64,000 bases of DNA. It comes from Cavenderia fasciculata (lineage: Eukaryota; Evosea; Eumycetozoa; Acytosteliales; Cavenderiaceae). The stretch is taken from NCBI RefSeq assembly GCF_000203815.1, contig NW_004457735.1, forward strand, positions 1,922,001 to 1,986,000, written 5' to 3'. The translations under genes were made by a program, and so were the position numbers. Every line of letters starts with the position of its first letter. Position 1 is the first letter of the stretch. The notes below the pieces were generated by a model, which was not told the DNA's origin, ran no database searches, and saw nothing but the letters and a program-made list of their open reading frames with translations. Below, piece by piece: positions 44,813 through 56,436 of the stretch.

Positions 44813-46902
44813 ATGATCAATACTAGTAGTAATGTTATTGCAAATAGTCATATAGGTGTAAAAGAGATACTATTGAATTCGATTCAACACCTATCGACAA
44901 GAGGACTGCTGAACAGTTCAAAGTGGTCGTGTGAACAGTTAAAAGGATTGGTGCAAGGAACCGTCGCCAATCAACTACCAAGCTACTACAAAGAATCAAT
45001 CATCAACCAGACATCTAGTCACGAGTATGGCAGTCAAGAGCACATCGACTATCTACTGGCAAAGAACTATTTCGACTTGAAAGAGTATCAGCGATGTGCA
45101 GATCATTTGAAAGAGACGAGCGCTATCCACCCAGTCAACCAATTCCTCTACTATTACTCAACCTATCTATCGAGTGAGAAGAGATTTGCACAGAAATCAA
45201 TCGAACTACAAAATCAATATCAACTAGAACAACAGCAACAACAGCATCAACAACAAGGAGGAAATAATAATAATGCACCCAATCATGAAGATGATCCAAC
45301 TAAACCAACCAACAATAGTAATAATAATAATAATCCAAACAGTCAATTTGGTGATGGAAAGATGGTTGCATCTGCTACACACTTTAAATCAACAAGTAAG
45401 GAATTACAACAACTATGTTTTGAACTAGATAAACTTTACAACAACAATAACAATAATAATAATAATAACAATAGAAGTATTGATGATGATGATACTAGTG
45501 ATGATCAAGATACTAGTCAGAGTGGTAGTAGAAATGTAAATTTTAAAAAGGATGCATTTCTATTATACATGTATTCAATGGTATTAAAGAGAAAGGGTGA
45601 TCAAATCAAAGCAAGGCAAATACTATTGGAATCATTACATTTGTATCCATGTAATTGGTCAGCATGGTTGGATTTGGCAAGTCTATGTACAGATATTCAA
45701 CAAGTTTCACAACTATCGTTGCCACCAAGTGACCACTTTATGAAAGACTTTTTCCTTGCGCATCTCCTTCTCCAACTTCACCAAACCTCTGAATCACTTC
45801 AAGTTTATAATCGTCTCTTGTCCACTTTTCCAAATTCAACTTATATCTTGGCTCAAATTGCAATTTGTAATTTTAATCAAAGAGGTAAAAAAATTATATT
45901 AATTATATTATTATTTGTTTACGATATATTGTATATTAATTATTAATATCTTTATTTATTTATTTTTTATTTAGCATATGATGTAGGAGAAGAATTATTT
46001 GAAAAATTATTAATTAAAGAACCACATAGATTGGAGAATATAGATATTTATAGTAATATACTATATGTTCGAGATAAAAAGGCTAGTTTGAGTATGTTGG
46101 CACATCGAGCAATGGAGACTGAAAAGTATTGTCCAGAGACTTGTTGTATTGTAGGCAATTACTATAGTTTGAAATCAGAGCATGACAAGGCCATTGTATA
46201 TTTCCAAAGAGCACTTCGACTCAATGAAAATTATCTCGAAGCTTGGACATTGATAGGACAAGAGTTTTTGGAAACTAAAAATGTTAGTATGGCAATCAAT
46301 GCTTATCGTCGTGCTGTTGATATTAATTCAAAAGATTATAGAGCTTGGTATGGTTTAGGTATGTAAAGAAAGAACAAATAACAATTTACTACTACTATTA
46401 ATCCAATTGAAATATTTTATTAATCTTTCAAATATTTTTTGTACTCTTAGGACAAACATATCAATTATTAAATTTACCATTATATTCATTATATTATTTT
46501 AAAAAGGCAACAACATTGAGACCATACGATCCAAGAATGTGGTGTGCGGTTGGAGGATGTTATGAAACTCTACAAAGAATACAAGACGCAATCAGATGTT
46601 ATGAGCGGGCAGAAGAGAATTTTGACCGTGAGAATGTCGCATTGTCCAAGTTGGCTAAACTATACCAAGAGATGCAAAATCACGAAAAGGCAGCATACTA
46701 TTATAAAAAGAATCTTTTACGACTCGATCATGAAAAGGTTGATAGCAAAGAGATTATAAACGCCCTTCTTTTCCTAGCCAACTACCACAAGAATATTAAA
46801 CAATACGATGAATGTGAAAAGTATTGTCTTCGTCTATTGGATTATGCAGGTCCAGAAAAAGAAGAAGCTAAATCATTATTAAAAGATCTTAAAAAAATGT
46901 AA
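44813..46902 (+). CDS. anapc8: Anaphase-promoting complex subunit 8 (CDC23)
   Basis: Three exons (44813-45884, 45975-46358, 46451-46902) join in frame to 635 residues. Tetratricopeptide repeats fill the protein. The C-terminal half has the typical APC8 order: VRDKKASLSMLAHRA, YCPETCCIVGNYYSLK, HDKAIVYFQRALRLN, YLEAWTLIGQEFLE, DYRAWYGLGQTYQLL and YDPRMWCAVGGCYETL. The N-terminal family part (LLNSSKWSCEQLKG) is present and is followed by dictyostelid Asn/Gln/His inserts. APC8 is a TPR scaffold of the APC/C ubiquitin ligase that drives anaphase and mitotic exit in the nucleus. Confidence 0.95.
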
Positions 46903-47058
46903 CCAGAAATAAAAAGAAATAAAATAAATTGTTGTAGTATTTTGGATGGATTAATAATTTATTTATTTATTTTTAAAAATGTATGGTATATTGTGTAATA
47001 TAGTATTATAGTATTATCATTATAGTCTCGAGTTTTATAGTTTTTTTCTTTCTTTCTC

Positions 47059-49481
47059 CTACTCTTCATTTTGATTCTCTTTTTCTTCCTTTTCATCTTC
47101 TTTGGGAGGTTCTATTTTAGGAGCATCAGTTTTGGCTGGAGCAGCAGTGACTGGTTTATCATAACATATATGATTCCAGAGAGATTGATGCCCACCAGGA
47201 CTTATAGTACCGTCGAGGTTTTGAAGTTCATGTACAAAGTAGACGGTAAAAGAGTACAACGTCTTATTGCCGTGACGCGCAGAATTGAATTGACGACAAA
47301 TGTAACGACCAACTTCAAGACGGAGAGCATCGGCGCCATAGGCATTGTAACCATTCTCCCAAAACTTGAACCAACGATGGTTACCATAGGTACGGTCGAA
47401 TGGAACGGGCTTGTCAAAGTCGACTTGATAGTTGATGGGACCGGCCAGATTGTGGAACGTCTCGTTTTTGAACAACTCGATGGGTGTGTCGTCGTCGAGC
47501 TTGCCGTGGATCGTGTGCCACCAATGGGTCTTTGGTGGGGAGGGCGAGAACATGTTCCAGCCCTGATCCCAACGAAAGAGGAATGCCATTTGGGTGTACT
47601 CGTTCTTCCAGCCGACTCTGTAGTGGAATGTGTTCAAGTTGTACATCAAGATGATGTAGCAGACCCATGCCAACCAGATTTGGTTGAGAATGACCCATGC
47701 CTTGTGTGGTTGAGCACGTGGATACTTGCGACGTTGGTATGTAGACAGCTCGCGAGAAAGAGTTTGTGATTCTTGTGACTTGGTGTGTACAAACAACATG
47801 ATGCGAGCAACAATGTTGGACACTCCCATGGGTGTGTAGCTGGCCATCCAAGAGAACAAAAAGAGGATTGGTGACTTGGAAGCAAGGTGGTTAAGTGCCA
47901 TAAGATTACGACGACGTACTCCATACCCGTCAATTGTAACAAACCAATCATCTCCCAATAAGGTTCTACGTGACATGCTACTTGAAGAACTATTATTGGT
48001 CTTGCTAGTCTTGTCATAATCATCATCTGAACGATCGACATCATCGTGATTAGTATCATTACTATTACTATTATTGTTGTTTTCAGAAGAAGCAGAGATA
48101 ATGTCACCTCCACCCATTTGGTTACTGTCTTTGATCATTTGTTCGAGTGGAGCATAAGTGGCACAAGATGGAATGATAAAGAATGTCTTCATGATCAACG
48201 TGGTGTATTGAGAGAGTGGGCTGGAAGTGTTGTAGTAGACACGGATTGAACGTTGACCCTTCATCAACTTTGTTTCAAACCAATCAAATGTGTACTCCCA
48301 AAAGAATGGTGGAAGATTAGCAGTCTGAGCCAAGGCAGTCACCCAAAAGAACAGACCCAAACGAAGACACAAAACAAATCCTAAATGCATTGCCATGAAT
48401 CCAATAGCTCCAAATAATCTACAATAATCTGTATAGATTGGAGAAAACAAAAAGAATGCTCCCCATAATTCCCATTTTGCTACTGCAATTGTTAAGATTC
48501 TAAAAAAAAGAAAAAAAAAGAAAAAGAAAATTAATTATTGTGTCACATATGATTTGATTTGATTTGAAAAGAATTGATTTACCTAATAGTAGTTCTAAAT
48601 TGAACAATGAATTTAGCAAAATCAGTTGCAAAGTAATCCAAGGTGATGGCGTAAAAGGTGGCTTCACCATTCTTCCATTCCTCACCACTCTTGTGGAAAA
48701 ACGAGGAGATGTACATGAGAGACATTTGGAGGATGATGGCAAGTGTAGAGAATCCAATGAAACGGTAGGCATCAGTATTGTAACCGGGACGCTTTGAATA
48801 GGTGGCACGTGTAGAGGGAGAGTTGGCTGATCCGCCAGCACCCACGTCAATACCAATCTGTTCGCCGTTGCTGTTACCACCGCTGTTGCTAGCAGTACCG
48901 TCTGAATGCAATAATGATTGTTGATCGTCACGGAGTATGTTTCCATGTTGTTTCTTGTCCTTGTCTTCAAAGTACCAACTGTCGACAGCAAAACATTCGG
49001 CCGATGGAATAAAGATGGCAAAGAACAACATCATACGGAAAAAGACGTCACCACCGTGTCCGACAATACCGACGTATGCCTGCAACGAGATGGTAAGGAA
49101 CCATGTAAGGAACGATGTCAACTTGGTACGGTATCCAATCGCCATCATAAAAGCGATGCAAAAGTGGACGGTAAAGAGAAAGGCCTGGAAGGTGAAGCTA
49201 GTGTTGATGAGATGCACTGGCAAAAAGTAGTTGCTGCTGTATTTGGTGACGATCAACGATCGAGGGATCATACCCTGCTCCGTGTAGATGACAAACAAGT
49301 CACCTGAACGCTCGACAATGTCGCCCATTACACAAGCGGCCATAAAGAAACGAAAGGCTGCCATCGAACGATAGTCCATTCCAATCATACACGTCAACTT
49401 GTGTTTGAGATAGTTGTAACTATCTACCGAGAATATATTTCCAATCGATACATCCTGTCTTTTAAATCTTAATTTACCCAT
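47059..49481 (-). CDS. HTTM-domain multi-pass membrane protein
   Basis: Two exons (49481-48583, 48499-47059) join in frame to 779 residues. Exon 1 contains the HTTM-like core: MDYRSMAAFRFFMAACVMGDIVER, FLPVHLINTSFTFQAFLFTVHFCIAFMM, and VGIVGHGGDVFFRMMLFFAIFIP. This domain is shared with vitamin-K gamma-carboxylase and many bacterial membrane proteins. At least seven to eight hydrophobic helices are visible. The C-terminal part holds an HFKT-like soluble segment (FLFRWDQGWNMFSPSPPKTHWW), recalling oxidoreductase-like tails of HTTM proteins. The C-terminus is acidic (KEDEKEEKENQNEE). Carboxylase catalytic residues were not verified, so the enzymatic role is open. Codons are C/G-richer than the neighbours. 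Confidence 0.8.
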
Positions 49482-50448
49482 TTTCTTCTTCTACAAATTT
49501 GTTAGAATAGAGTGAGTAAAGAAAGAAATATGAGTATATTATATATAAAATTGATTGTTGTGATTCTTCTTCTTTCTAAACTATCCTTTCTCTTCTTCTT
49601 TTAACTTTTGTCGTGTGGGGGTGAGGTGAGTAAGTTGAAAAAAGAGTAATAGATAGATAGGGAAGAGATAATAATAACAATATAGTACAACAAAATATTG
49701 AGTGTAAGTTGAACTGCTCCTTCTCCAGCTCCTCTTTTTCAAATTAAAAATCGTTCGATTTTTAAAATGAATTAGCAAAGTTCCTTTGAAAGAGGAAGCT
49801 CCTCCTATCCAATTATCTTAAAAACCATATGGAAGGAGGGAGGGTGTCCAATAATGATGATAAAACAGATATTTTAAAAAGTAAAACGAAAAAAGAGTAT
49901 CGTGCATGCCTACCTCCATCATTATGATATTATATACATATAACCAGGTGCAATAACTGGTTGGTTGGGTGTTTGATGATTCACTCCTCTTGTTTGATAG
50001 ATAAATAATAATAATAATAATAGAGACAGATAAATATATGTTTAAAAGAGAGAGAGAGAGAGATAGAGAATAGAAATGAATGATTGTACAACCCTCACTA
50101 CTATTTCGGATTGAGATTATCATTCATAATCAAACAAGAGGAAAGTGGAGATGGTATTTTCAAAAAAAAGTATCTGACGGAAATGACGTATAGGTCAAGA
50201 TCTTAGAGATGTATGAAGTGTTGTGGATGTCCAATGCGAGATCTATTGGATCTGTTTGTTTATAAATAAATATAGACAACATCTGTTCATAACACATAAT
50301 AATAATAATAATCATTGCACAATACCATTATATTGAGCATTCACACTTCATTTGATTGATTGATTGATTCTTCTAGTTATTCTTACCTTTCTTTTTCCAA
50401 CTACTAGTAGCTACTCCGAGATGGAATAGTAGATTCTTTTATAGATAG

Positions 50449-50487
<39 letters not shown>

Positions 50488-51399
50488 TATTGGTATTGAG
50501 TTTTCATTCAATAAAGAATGAAGAGTAAAATAGAAAAGATAGAAATTGATTGATTGATATAGATGGAATAAAAGGAGAGGATTAGCTATAGATAGTTAAA
50601 TTATATCAATATAAGAGAGAAATTATTTAAAAATATTGGTAATCAACCTACAAAAAATATTATACTACAAATATATTTTTAACACTCTCTTCTTTCTCTC
50701 TCTCTCTCTCTATATGTATTGCAATCACTATGGCAATGTATACAACATTAATAATAACATTGCAACTACGACAACAATCTGCAGTGAGAGTAGTGGAGGA
50801 GGAGGAGGAGGATTGAGTGTGTGTCTACAAAAAGAAATAAATTAATTTAAATAAATTACTCTCATGGTAAAGAAGTGGGGGTGTAGGCGTGTGTATTTTT
50901 GATGGGGTGTGATCCAGTAGTTGGCCAATGCCATCAAACAACCAGCTTATAAGTTATGGTGGAGTGGAGCCATCCATCAACACTCACAAGTAATAAGAAC
51001 AGTTTGTAAAAGGGGGTTCAACATTTTAAAGCTGAGAGGGAAGGGAAGGATAAGATAATATAAATGATTTCTTTTTTATTTTTATTATTATTATTATTGA
51101 ATCAAAGTAAAGAAGTATAGAATATATCATCAAATCAAATCATATGATTTGACTTACTTATTTTTATTTATTCCAAAAAAGCAAAAATAAAAAATAAATT
51201 TAAACCAAATCCTCCTTTTTTGGGACACAACTTTGAAGAGTGTGTAATCAGTTCACCACGCCTTATATTATTTCTTATTATTATATTATTCTTTCTTTCA
51301 AAGATACACAGTATTATCATTATCAACAACATCATTATCATTATCATTATTATTATAGATAGAAGGGAACATATTGATTTAACATATAGTAAATAAACC
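49482..51399. other. Intergenic region between HTTM and Vps55 genes
   Basis: 1.9 kb with AT, CT and AAT microsatellites, including an AT run at about 50452-50480 and CT runs near 50695. It is flanked by two divergently placed gene starts and presumably holds both promoters. Short frames at 49581-50123 and 51168-51401 are simple-sequence reads. No RNA gene was recognised. Confidence 0.65.
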
Positions 51400-52220
51400 A
51401 TGGGTCACGACGTTAAAGGTATGTGTACATCATCATCGTCATTATCAGAGACTTGCATATACTTACTAGCAATCAATCTATTATCTTTCTTTCCTTTATC
51501 TCTCTCTCTCTCTCTCTCTCTCTACATCAAATGATAATAGTGTAAGTTGGTTATATTTACATACATAAAGAAAGAAGAGATATAGTGATGATTGTTATTA
51601 ACAATAAGTTGATGTTTATTTTAGAATCATAGGGTTTTCATGTGCATTTGCAGTAGGTTTATTATTAAATATATTAGCATGCGTTGTATCTAAAACAGGA
51701 TGGCCTATTATAGTTGGTATGCATTAAAAACAACAACGAAAACAATCCTAACATAACATAACAGTAGACACATGTTATGTCGCAACTTTTAGCAACATTT
51801 TATATTCATACCTACTTTTTATCTTTCTTTTGGTTAGTTGTATCATATTTCTTGGCACCATTCCCCAATATGGTGTGTAAGAACAGAGACCAGTTTTCAT
51901 CAGACTCTGGTTCAATGACCGACCTTGGTCTCTTTATTACAGGATTTTTAATTGCCAGTGGATTTGGCATTCCAGCTGTATTGGCTCATTCAAACATTGT
52001 AAGTCAAAGAGGATTCCTTTATCTTATCTTTTTATCGCCTTGTTGGATTTAATAGTGTCCTAATATATTATTATTATTATTATTTTCATTTCAACAGATC
52101 AGTTATAAGGCATTGGGTTTCGCCTTGGGTGGAGGTATTACAGTTTACGCTACTCTTATTTCATTTATGGCCTATTTCAATAGACATCATGATGATGACG
52201 ATGGATGGGGAAATTACTAA
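51400..52220 (+). CDS. Vps55/LEPROT family endosomal membrane protein
   Basis: Exons 51400-51418, 51541 alone, 51625-51716, 51838-51998 and 52098-52220 join to 131 residues, the same length as human LEPROT. The protein reads MGHDVKVIIGFSCAFAVGLL, then CVVSKTGWPIIV, VSYFLAPFPNMVCKNR, MTDLGLFITGFLIASGFGIPAVLA, and ends DDDDGWGNY, with four membrane segments. The WPxxV and APFPNxxxK motifs are family hallmarks. Vps55 acts with Vps68 in late endosome-to-vacuole transport. Exon 2 is a single T between a TAATAG acceptor and a GTAAGTT donor; without it the main acceptor is out of frame. A second acceptor at 51791-51792 would add 15 in-frame residues. Confidence 0.85.
51541..51541 (+). other. Candidate one-nucleotide exon
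   Basis: The base T at 51541 lies between AG (51539-51540), preceded by a long CT tract, and GTAAGTT (from 51542). Including it makes codon GTA from the three exons and gives the family-like MGHDVKVIIGFSC. The simple join of exon 1 to 51625 meets a TAG within three codons. An alternative acceptor at the ATAG ending at 51632 keeps the frame but drops three residues. Confidence 0.5.
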
Positions 52221-52915
52221 ATCAATAACAACAACAACAAAAGAATCATAAAATTATGTATATATTATAATATTATCAAAACAACCAACAAAACAAACCA
52301 AATATAAACCACAACAACAAACGCAAAAGATTGGATTGTGAATGGAATTTAAGGATTGTAGATTTAGATAAACAACAAACAATAATTCAACCAACCTCTT
52401 TCCAATCATAGCTAACTATTTATCATTCATCAAATCCATCGTAAAGATGTGAGTTGTTTTCTCTCCTTTTTTTTTCCACAACAAATAATTAATTTAAACC
52501 AAAAGATCTACTATACATTTACAATATTATTAATAATAAATAGTGTAGAATAAAACACACAACAATCACTAGAGTATACTTTTTAAAAATCAGATAGGTG
52601 TTTTATTTTCTTTTTTTCCATTAATAATAAAAGATTTAACATCAAAATATAGTTATGGCCGTTGTGGAGTAGTACCTTTGGACATCCCAATGACTTGAGT
52701 TGTTGGACTTTTTCTAGAAAGTTGAGGTTGATCACAAGGAAAAAAGAAATTTGTATTCTTGATAGTAGAATAGTATTTTTGATTATTGAATTAAAGAACA
52801 CCGAATAGAGAGGGTATGGTGGTTGTCATTGACTATAGAGAGAGAGAGGTTTAAATGAAGTTAATAATAGTACTAGTTATATTAACACAATATCGATAGG
52901 GTGCATGTGGAAATA
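52221..52915. other. Gap downstream of Vps55
   Basis: AT-rich with CAA repeats. A minus-strand 72-codon frame at 52583-52801 may be a broken continuation of the adjacent LRR-like pseudogene, but it lacks recognisable repeats. Confidence 0.4.
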
Positions 52916-53624
52916 TTAATTACCAAATAATCTCAACTTGTTCAAAGAATGATTGGTTTCCAATGCATCATAAATTGGTTGATATTTTTGAATATCCCCA
53001 TCACAAATGATCATTTGTAGAAGCTTGATCTTTTTATTTGTTAAACATCCTGCTAAACAATCCACCATTTGTTTTGTAATGACTCCATATTCGTTTGAAG
53101 AGATTTTGAGTTTCTTTAGGTTTGGTAAACTTGAGATTAAACTACAAAAAGCTTTAGAGTTGATACCTCTTGTTGTAAATTCATTCAATTTTACTTTTTT
53201 TGAATTTATCTGATCCACTTAATGCTTCACATGATTTTATAATATCTTTACCATTTCCAACTTTTTAAATAAAAGATTAATTAATTTAAATTGGTTGATA
53301 TTTCTAAGAAAACTTACCGAATCTATCCCTTATCTCTTACTCTTTAATATTATCAACCATAGTAGGAGTAACGATTGAACCATATTCAGTATCAGAAAGG
53401 AAATACAAGGCATTTTGTTTTTCAGACAAGAAATCAGTTGGAAGTACTACTTTGGATCCAGAAAAGAATCGGTATTTAATAAATGATTTGTTTTCTTTAA
53501 TGTCTTGATACAACTGTTCAAAATCTTCTTTTACTTTTAATAAAAAAAGAAAAGAAAAGAGAATTAGAGAATATTTCTAAAAAGTATCAATGATTAATTT
53601 CTTACATTTTTGAAAAGCAACCAT
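52916..53624 (-). pseudogene. LRR-like protein gene, broken
   Basis: From ATG 53624 a short exon (MVAFQK) splices to a frame reading LKEDFEQLYQDIKENKSF and then FLSDTEYGSIVTPTMVDNIKE, stopping near 53335. A following piece, GNGKDIIKSCEALSGSDKF, runs into an A-run at about 53195 and then continues one register over as VKLNEFTTRGINSKAFCSL. That part carries leucine-rich repeats (LPNLKKLKISSNEYG, then NHSLNKLRLFGN). The stop and the register change point to a pseudogene, although an A-run assembly slip plus an unusual splice could restore it. More fragments may lie at 53688-53879. Such LRR families are commonly expanded and decaying in dictyostelids. Confidence 0.55.
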
Positions 53625-54186
53625 ACCATAAGATAGAGTGATATCCAAAAATTTTGAATTAGATACTCTTATATATCTTTTGTCGTTTCACTTTGTTTTG
53701 AAAGAAAATTTCGATTTGATTACTAATTTCTTTATAACCAAATAATGATTATAATTTAAAAATTCAATTTTGATTGGAACAAAATTACTGGAATATCGAT
53801 CGATCCTAATTTTGGACAAATGAACCCGATTCATTTGATCAACTAATCTTTCAATCATTCTATGAATTATATAGATCATTTGAATTTTTTAAATCTTTAA
53901 TATTACCATCGGTTTGAAAATAAAGATGTACCTGCTTGGCCACACAGTTAAAGAAAATGGGAATTGATCAAGGAGACCATCCAAAATTGGTTAAATTAAA
54001 CGAACCATTAATGGTTGGTATTGGATGATGATGATGAACACTGGATAGATATCCCAGGGCATTTACATTCTTGGTTTTTTTTCAAATATCCGAACCCTGA
54101 AATATGGGTGGTTTCAAACTTCCACCCGAAGACATTATTAAAAAATTGTGTGTAAAAGATATAAAATATTTATAATATATTAAATA
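53625..54186. other. Gap with possible gene fragment
   Basis: A 63-codon minus frame (53688-53879) has sensible composition (RIDRYSSNFVPIKIEFLNYN) but no start or splice context, and may be another relic of the adjacent LRR-like family. Otherwise it is the promoter region of the V-ATPase-like gene. Confidence 0.35.
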
Positions 54187-55189
54187 ATGGATAATATAAT
54201 AGATAAAGAAGAAGAAGAAGATGAAGGTATTATTTTAGGAATATCAACATGTATTGTAACAGCAAAAATAGATGGAGTTACAATGAATGAATGTGTTCGT
54301 GTTGGGAGTAAAAGGTTATTGGGTGAAGTAGTAGCAATCAAAGATGACAAGGCATTCATTCAAATGTACGAACCATGTCACGGACTAGAGAATGGTGGTC
54401 CTGTGATACGAACATATTCACCGTTGATGGTTGAATTGGGTCCTGGTCTACTATCAAGCGTATTCGATGGTATTCAACGACCACTCAGTAAACTATCAAA
54501 GAATTACTTGGATGCATTGTATAGACCTGACAAGATCAATCAAGCAGAAGAAACTCTTGTTGATCAACAACAACAACAGTCTTATTCCTCTTCTATTCAC
54601 GTACCATTGGGAGAGACATTGTCACCACTCGATCGAAACAAACTCTGGCACTTTGAACCTGTATATGAATATGTTATTGGAACACCGGTCACTGCTGGTG
54701 ATATTATTGGTCGAGTACAAGAAACACCACTCTTTGTTCATTGGATTATGGTACCACCCAATGTTATCGGTGGAAGAATCATTGATATTGCATCAGAAGG
54801 TGATTACAATATTGAACATCCACTAGCAATGATAGAGATTGAAACATATGATTCGTCAACCTCTACCACCTCTACATCTATCATACCAGTCACCATGCTT
54901 CAAAAGTGGCCAGCTAGAAAACAACGACCATTTGTAGATAGACTCGTACCCAATGAACCACATCTATCTGGATATCGTGTATTGGATTCATTCTTTCCAT
55001 GCGCCAAAGGTGGAAGTGCCGTCATATCAGGATACGCCGGTTTAGGCAAGTCAATGATATCCTATCAATTATCTACATTTTGTCAAACTGATGTCGTCGT
55101 ACATAGTATGTGTGGTCGATCAACTGATGTTGCTGAATTAATGTATGTAAACAAATCTAAATACAATATTCTAAATTAATAGTTGATAT

Positions 55190-55232
<43 letters not shown>

Positions 55233-56289
55233 TTTCTGTAGAATGGAATATGCAGAAGTAACATCAAAAGATCCACAAAAATTAATTGATTCACAAGCAC
55301 CTTATTATAAACGAAAGTATGATTATTTAATTGATAAGACTGTTTTGATTGGAGATACACCAGTGTCATCTGCTGGCATTAGAGAAGCTAGTATATTGGT
55401 GGCTGTAACCATCAGTGAATACTTTAGAGATATGGGATATGACGTCACTACGATTGTGGATTCACTGTCGAGATGGGGTGATGCTTTGAAAGAGATATCA
55501 CAATGTTTGGGTGAGATGGCCGGTCCCCAAGGATACCCTCTCTATCTCGGGTCGAGACTGGCATCGTTTTATGCTCGTGCCGGTAAAGTATCATGTCTTG
55601 GTCGAAAAGAAAGAGAAGGGTCAGTATCACTATTTACCATGGTCTCTCCACCCGCGTCGAATGGTGGTTATTGGGGAGACCATCTTTCCGTTACATGTTT
55701 GGACACTGCCAATGTATTCTGGGCTTTAGATCCAGCACTCATTAGAAAGAGACAATACCCAGCCATACACTGGCTGCACTCTTACTCTAAAGATATCAAA
55801 CTACTACAAGACTATTATACCGAAAGAGGAGGTGAAGACTTTTTACCCAATATCACCACGGTCAAAGCAATCTTGGCAAAAGAAGAGGAATTGCAAGATG
55901 CCATTATCACAATTGGTAAATCTTCGCTACCCCACCAAGATAATATTGTATTGGACGTAGCACAGATGGTTCGAGAATACTTCCTTGCACAAAACTTGTT
56001 TGCACCCTATGATCTTTACTCCACCATTGAGAAATCCAGTTATCTCATTCGTAGTATTACACTCTTTTACAAGAGATTTATTCAATGGTACAACCAACAC
56101 AAAAAAGAATTAGTCAACAAAGATTATCTCCAAGACATCCACAGAAACCGTCAATTACAATCACTAACCTACAAAATGACAACAATGAAATTTAAAAATG
56201 AATTTGAAGAACAAAAGGAAATGTTTAGATCATACAAAGAAATAATTCAATCCATTGATACTTTTTTTGATGATTTTAAACTAATATAA
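54187..56289 (+). CDS. Divergent V-ATPase subunit A paralogue
   Basis: Two exons (54187-55142, 55242-56289) join in frame to 667 residues; typical A subunits have about 615. The A-subunit layout is complete: beta-barrel start (ISTCIVTAKIDGVTMNECVRVG), the non-homologous region (FEPVYEYVIGTPVTAGDIIG), P-loop, core and C-terminal helices. The P-loop is changed from GAFGCGKT to GYAGLGKS (282-289, Lys288 kept). The catalytic Glu-bearing GERGNEM motif is replaced by CGRSTDVAEL (309-318). The Walker B-like VDSLSRW (391-397), EISQCLGEMAG, YLGSRLASFYARAGKV and REGSVS blocks are kept. I infer that it can bind a nucleotide but probably cannot hydrolyse ATP. The intron contains about 12 copies of TTTA. 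The organism should have a normal A subunit elsewhere. Confidence 0.88.
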
Positions 56290-56436
56290 ATTAAAATGTA
56301 ATAATAATATTTGTACAGAATAATAATAAATGTTTGTCTCTAAAAAAAATACCTATTATTGTTATTGTTGTTATATTTATTATTTTATTTGGTTACATAA
56401 AAGATTGAGAGTATTCTTTTCCTTTTCTTTTCTATT

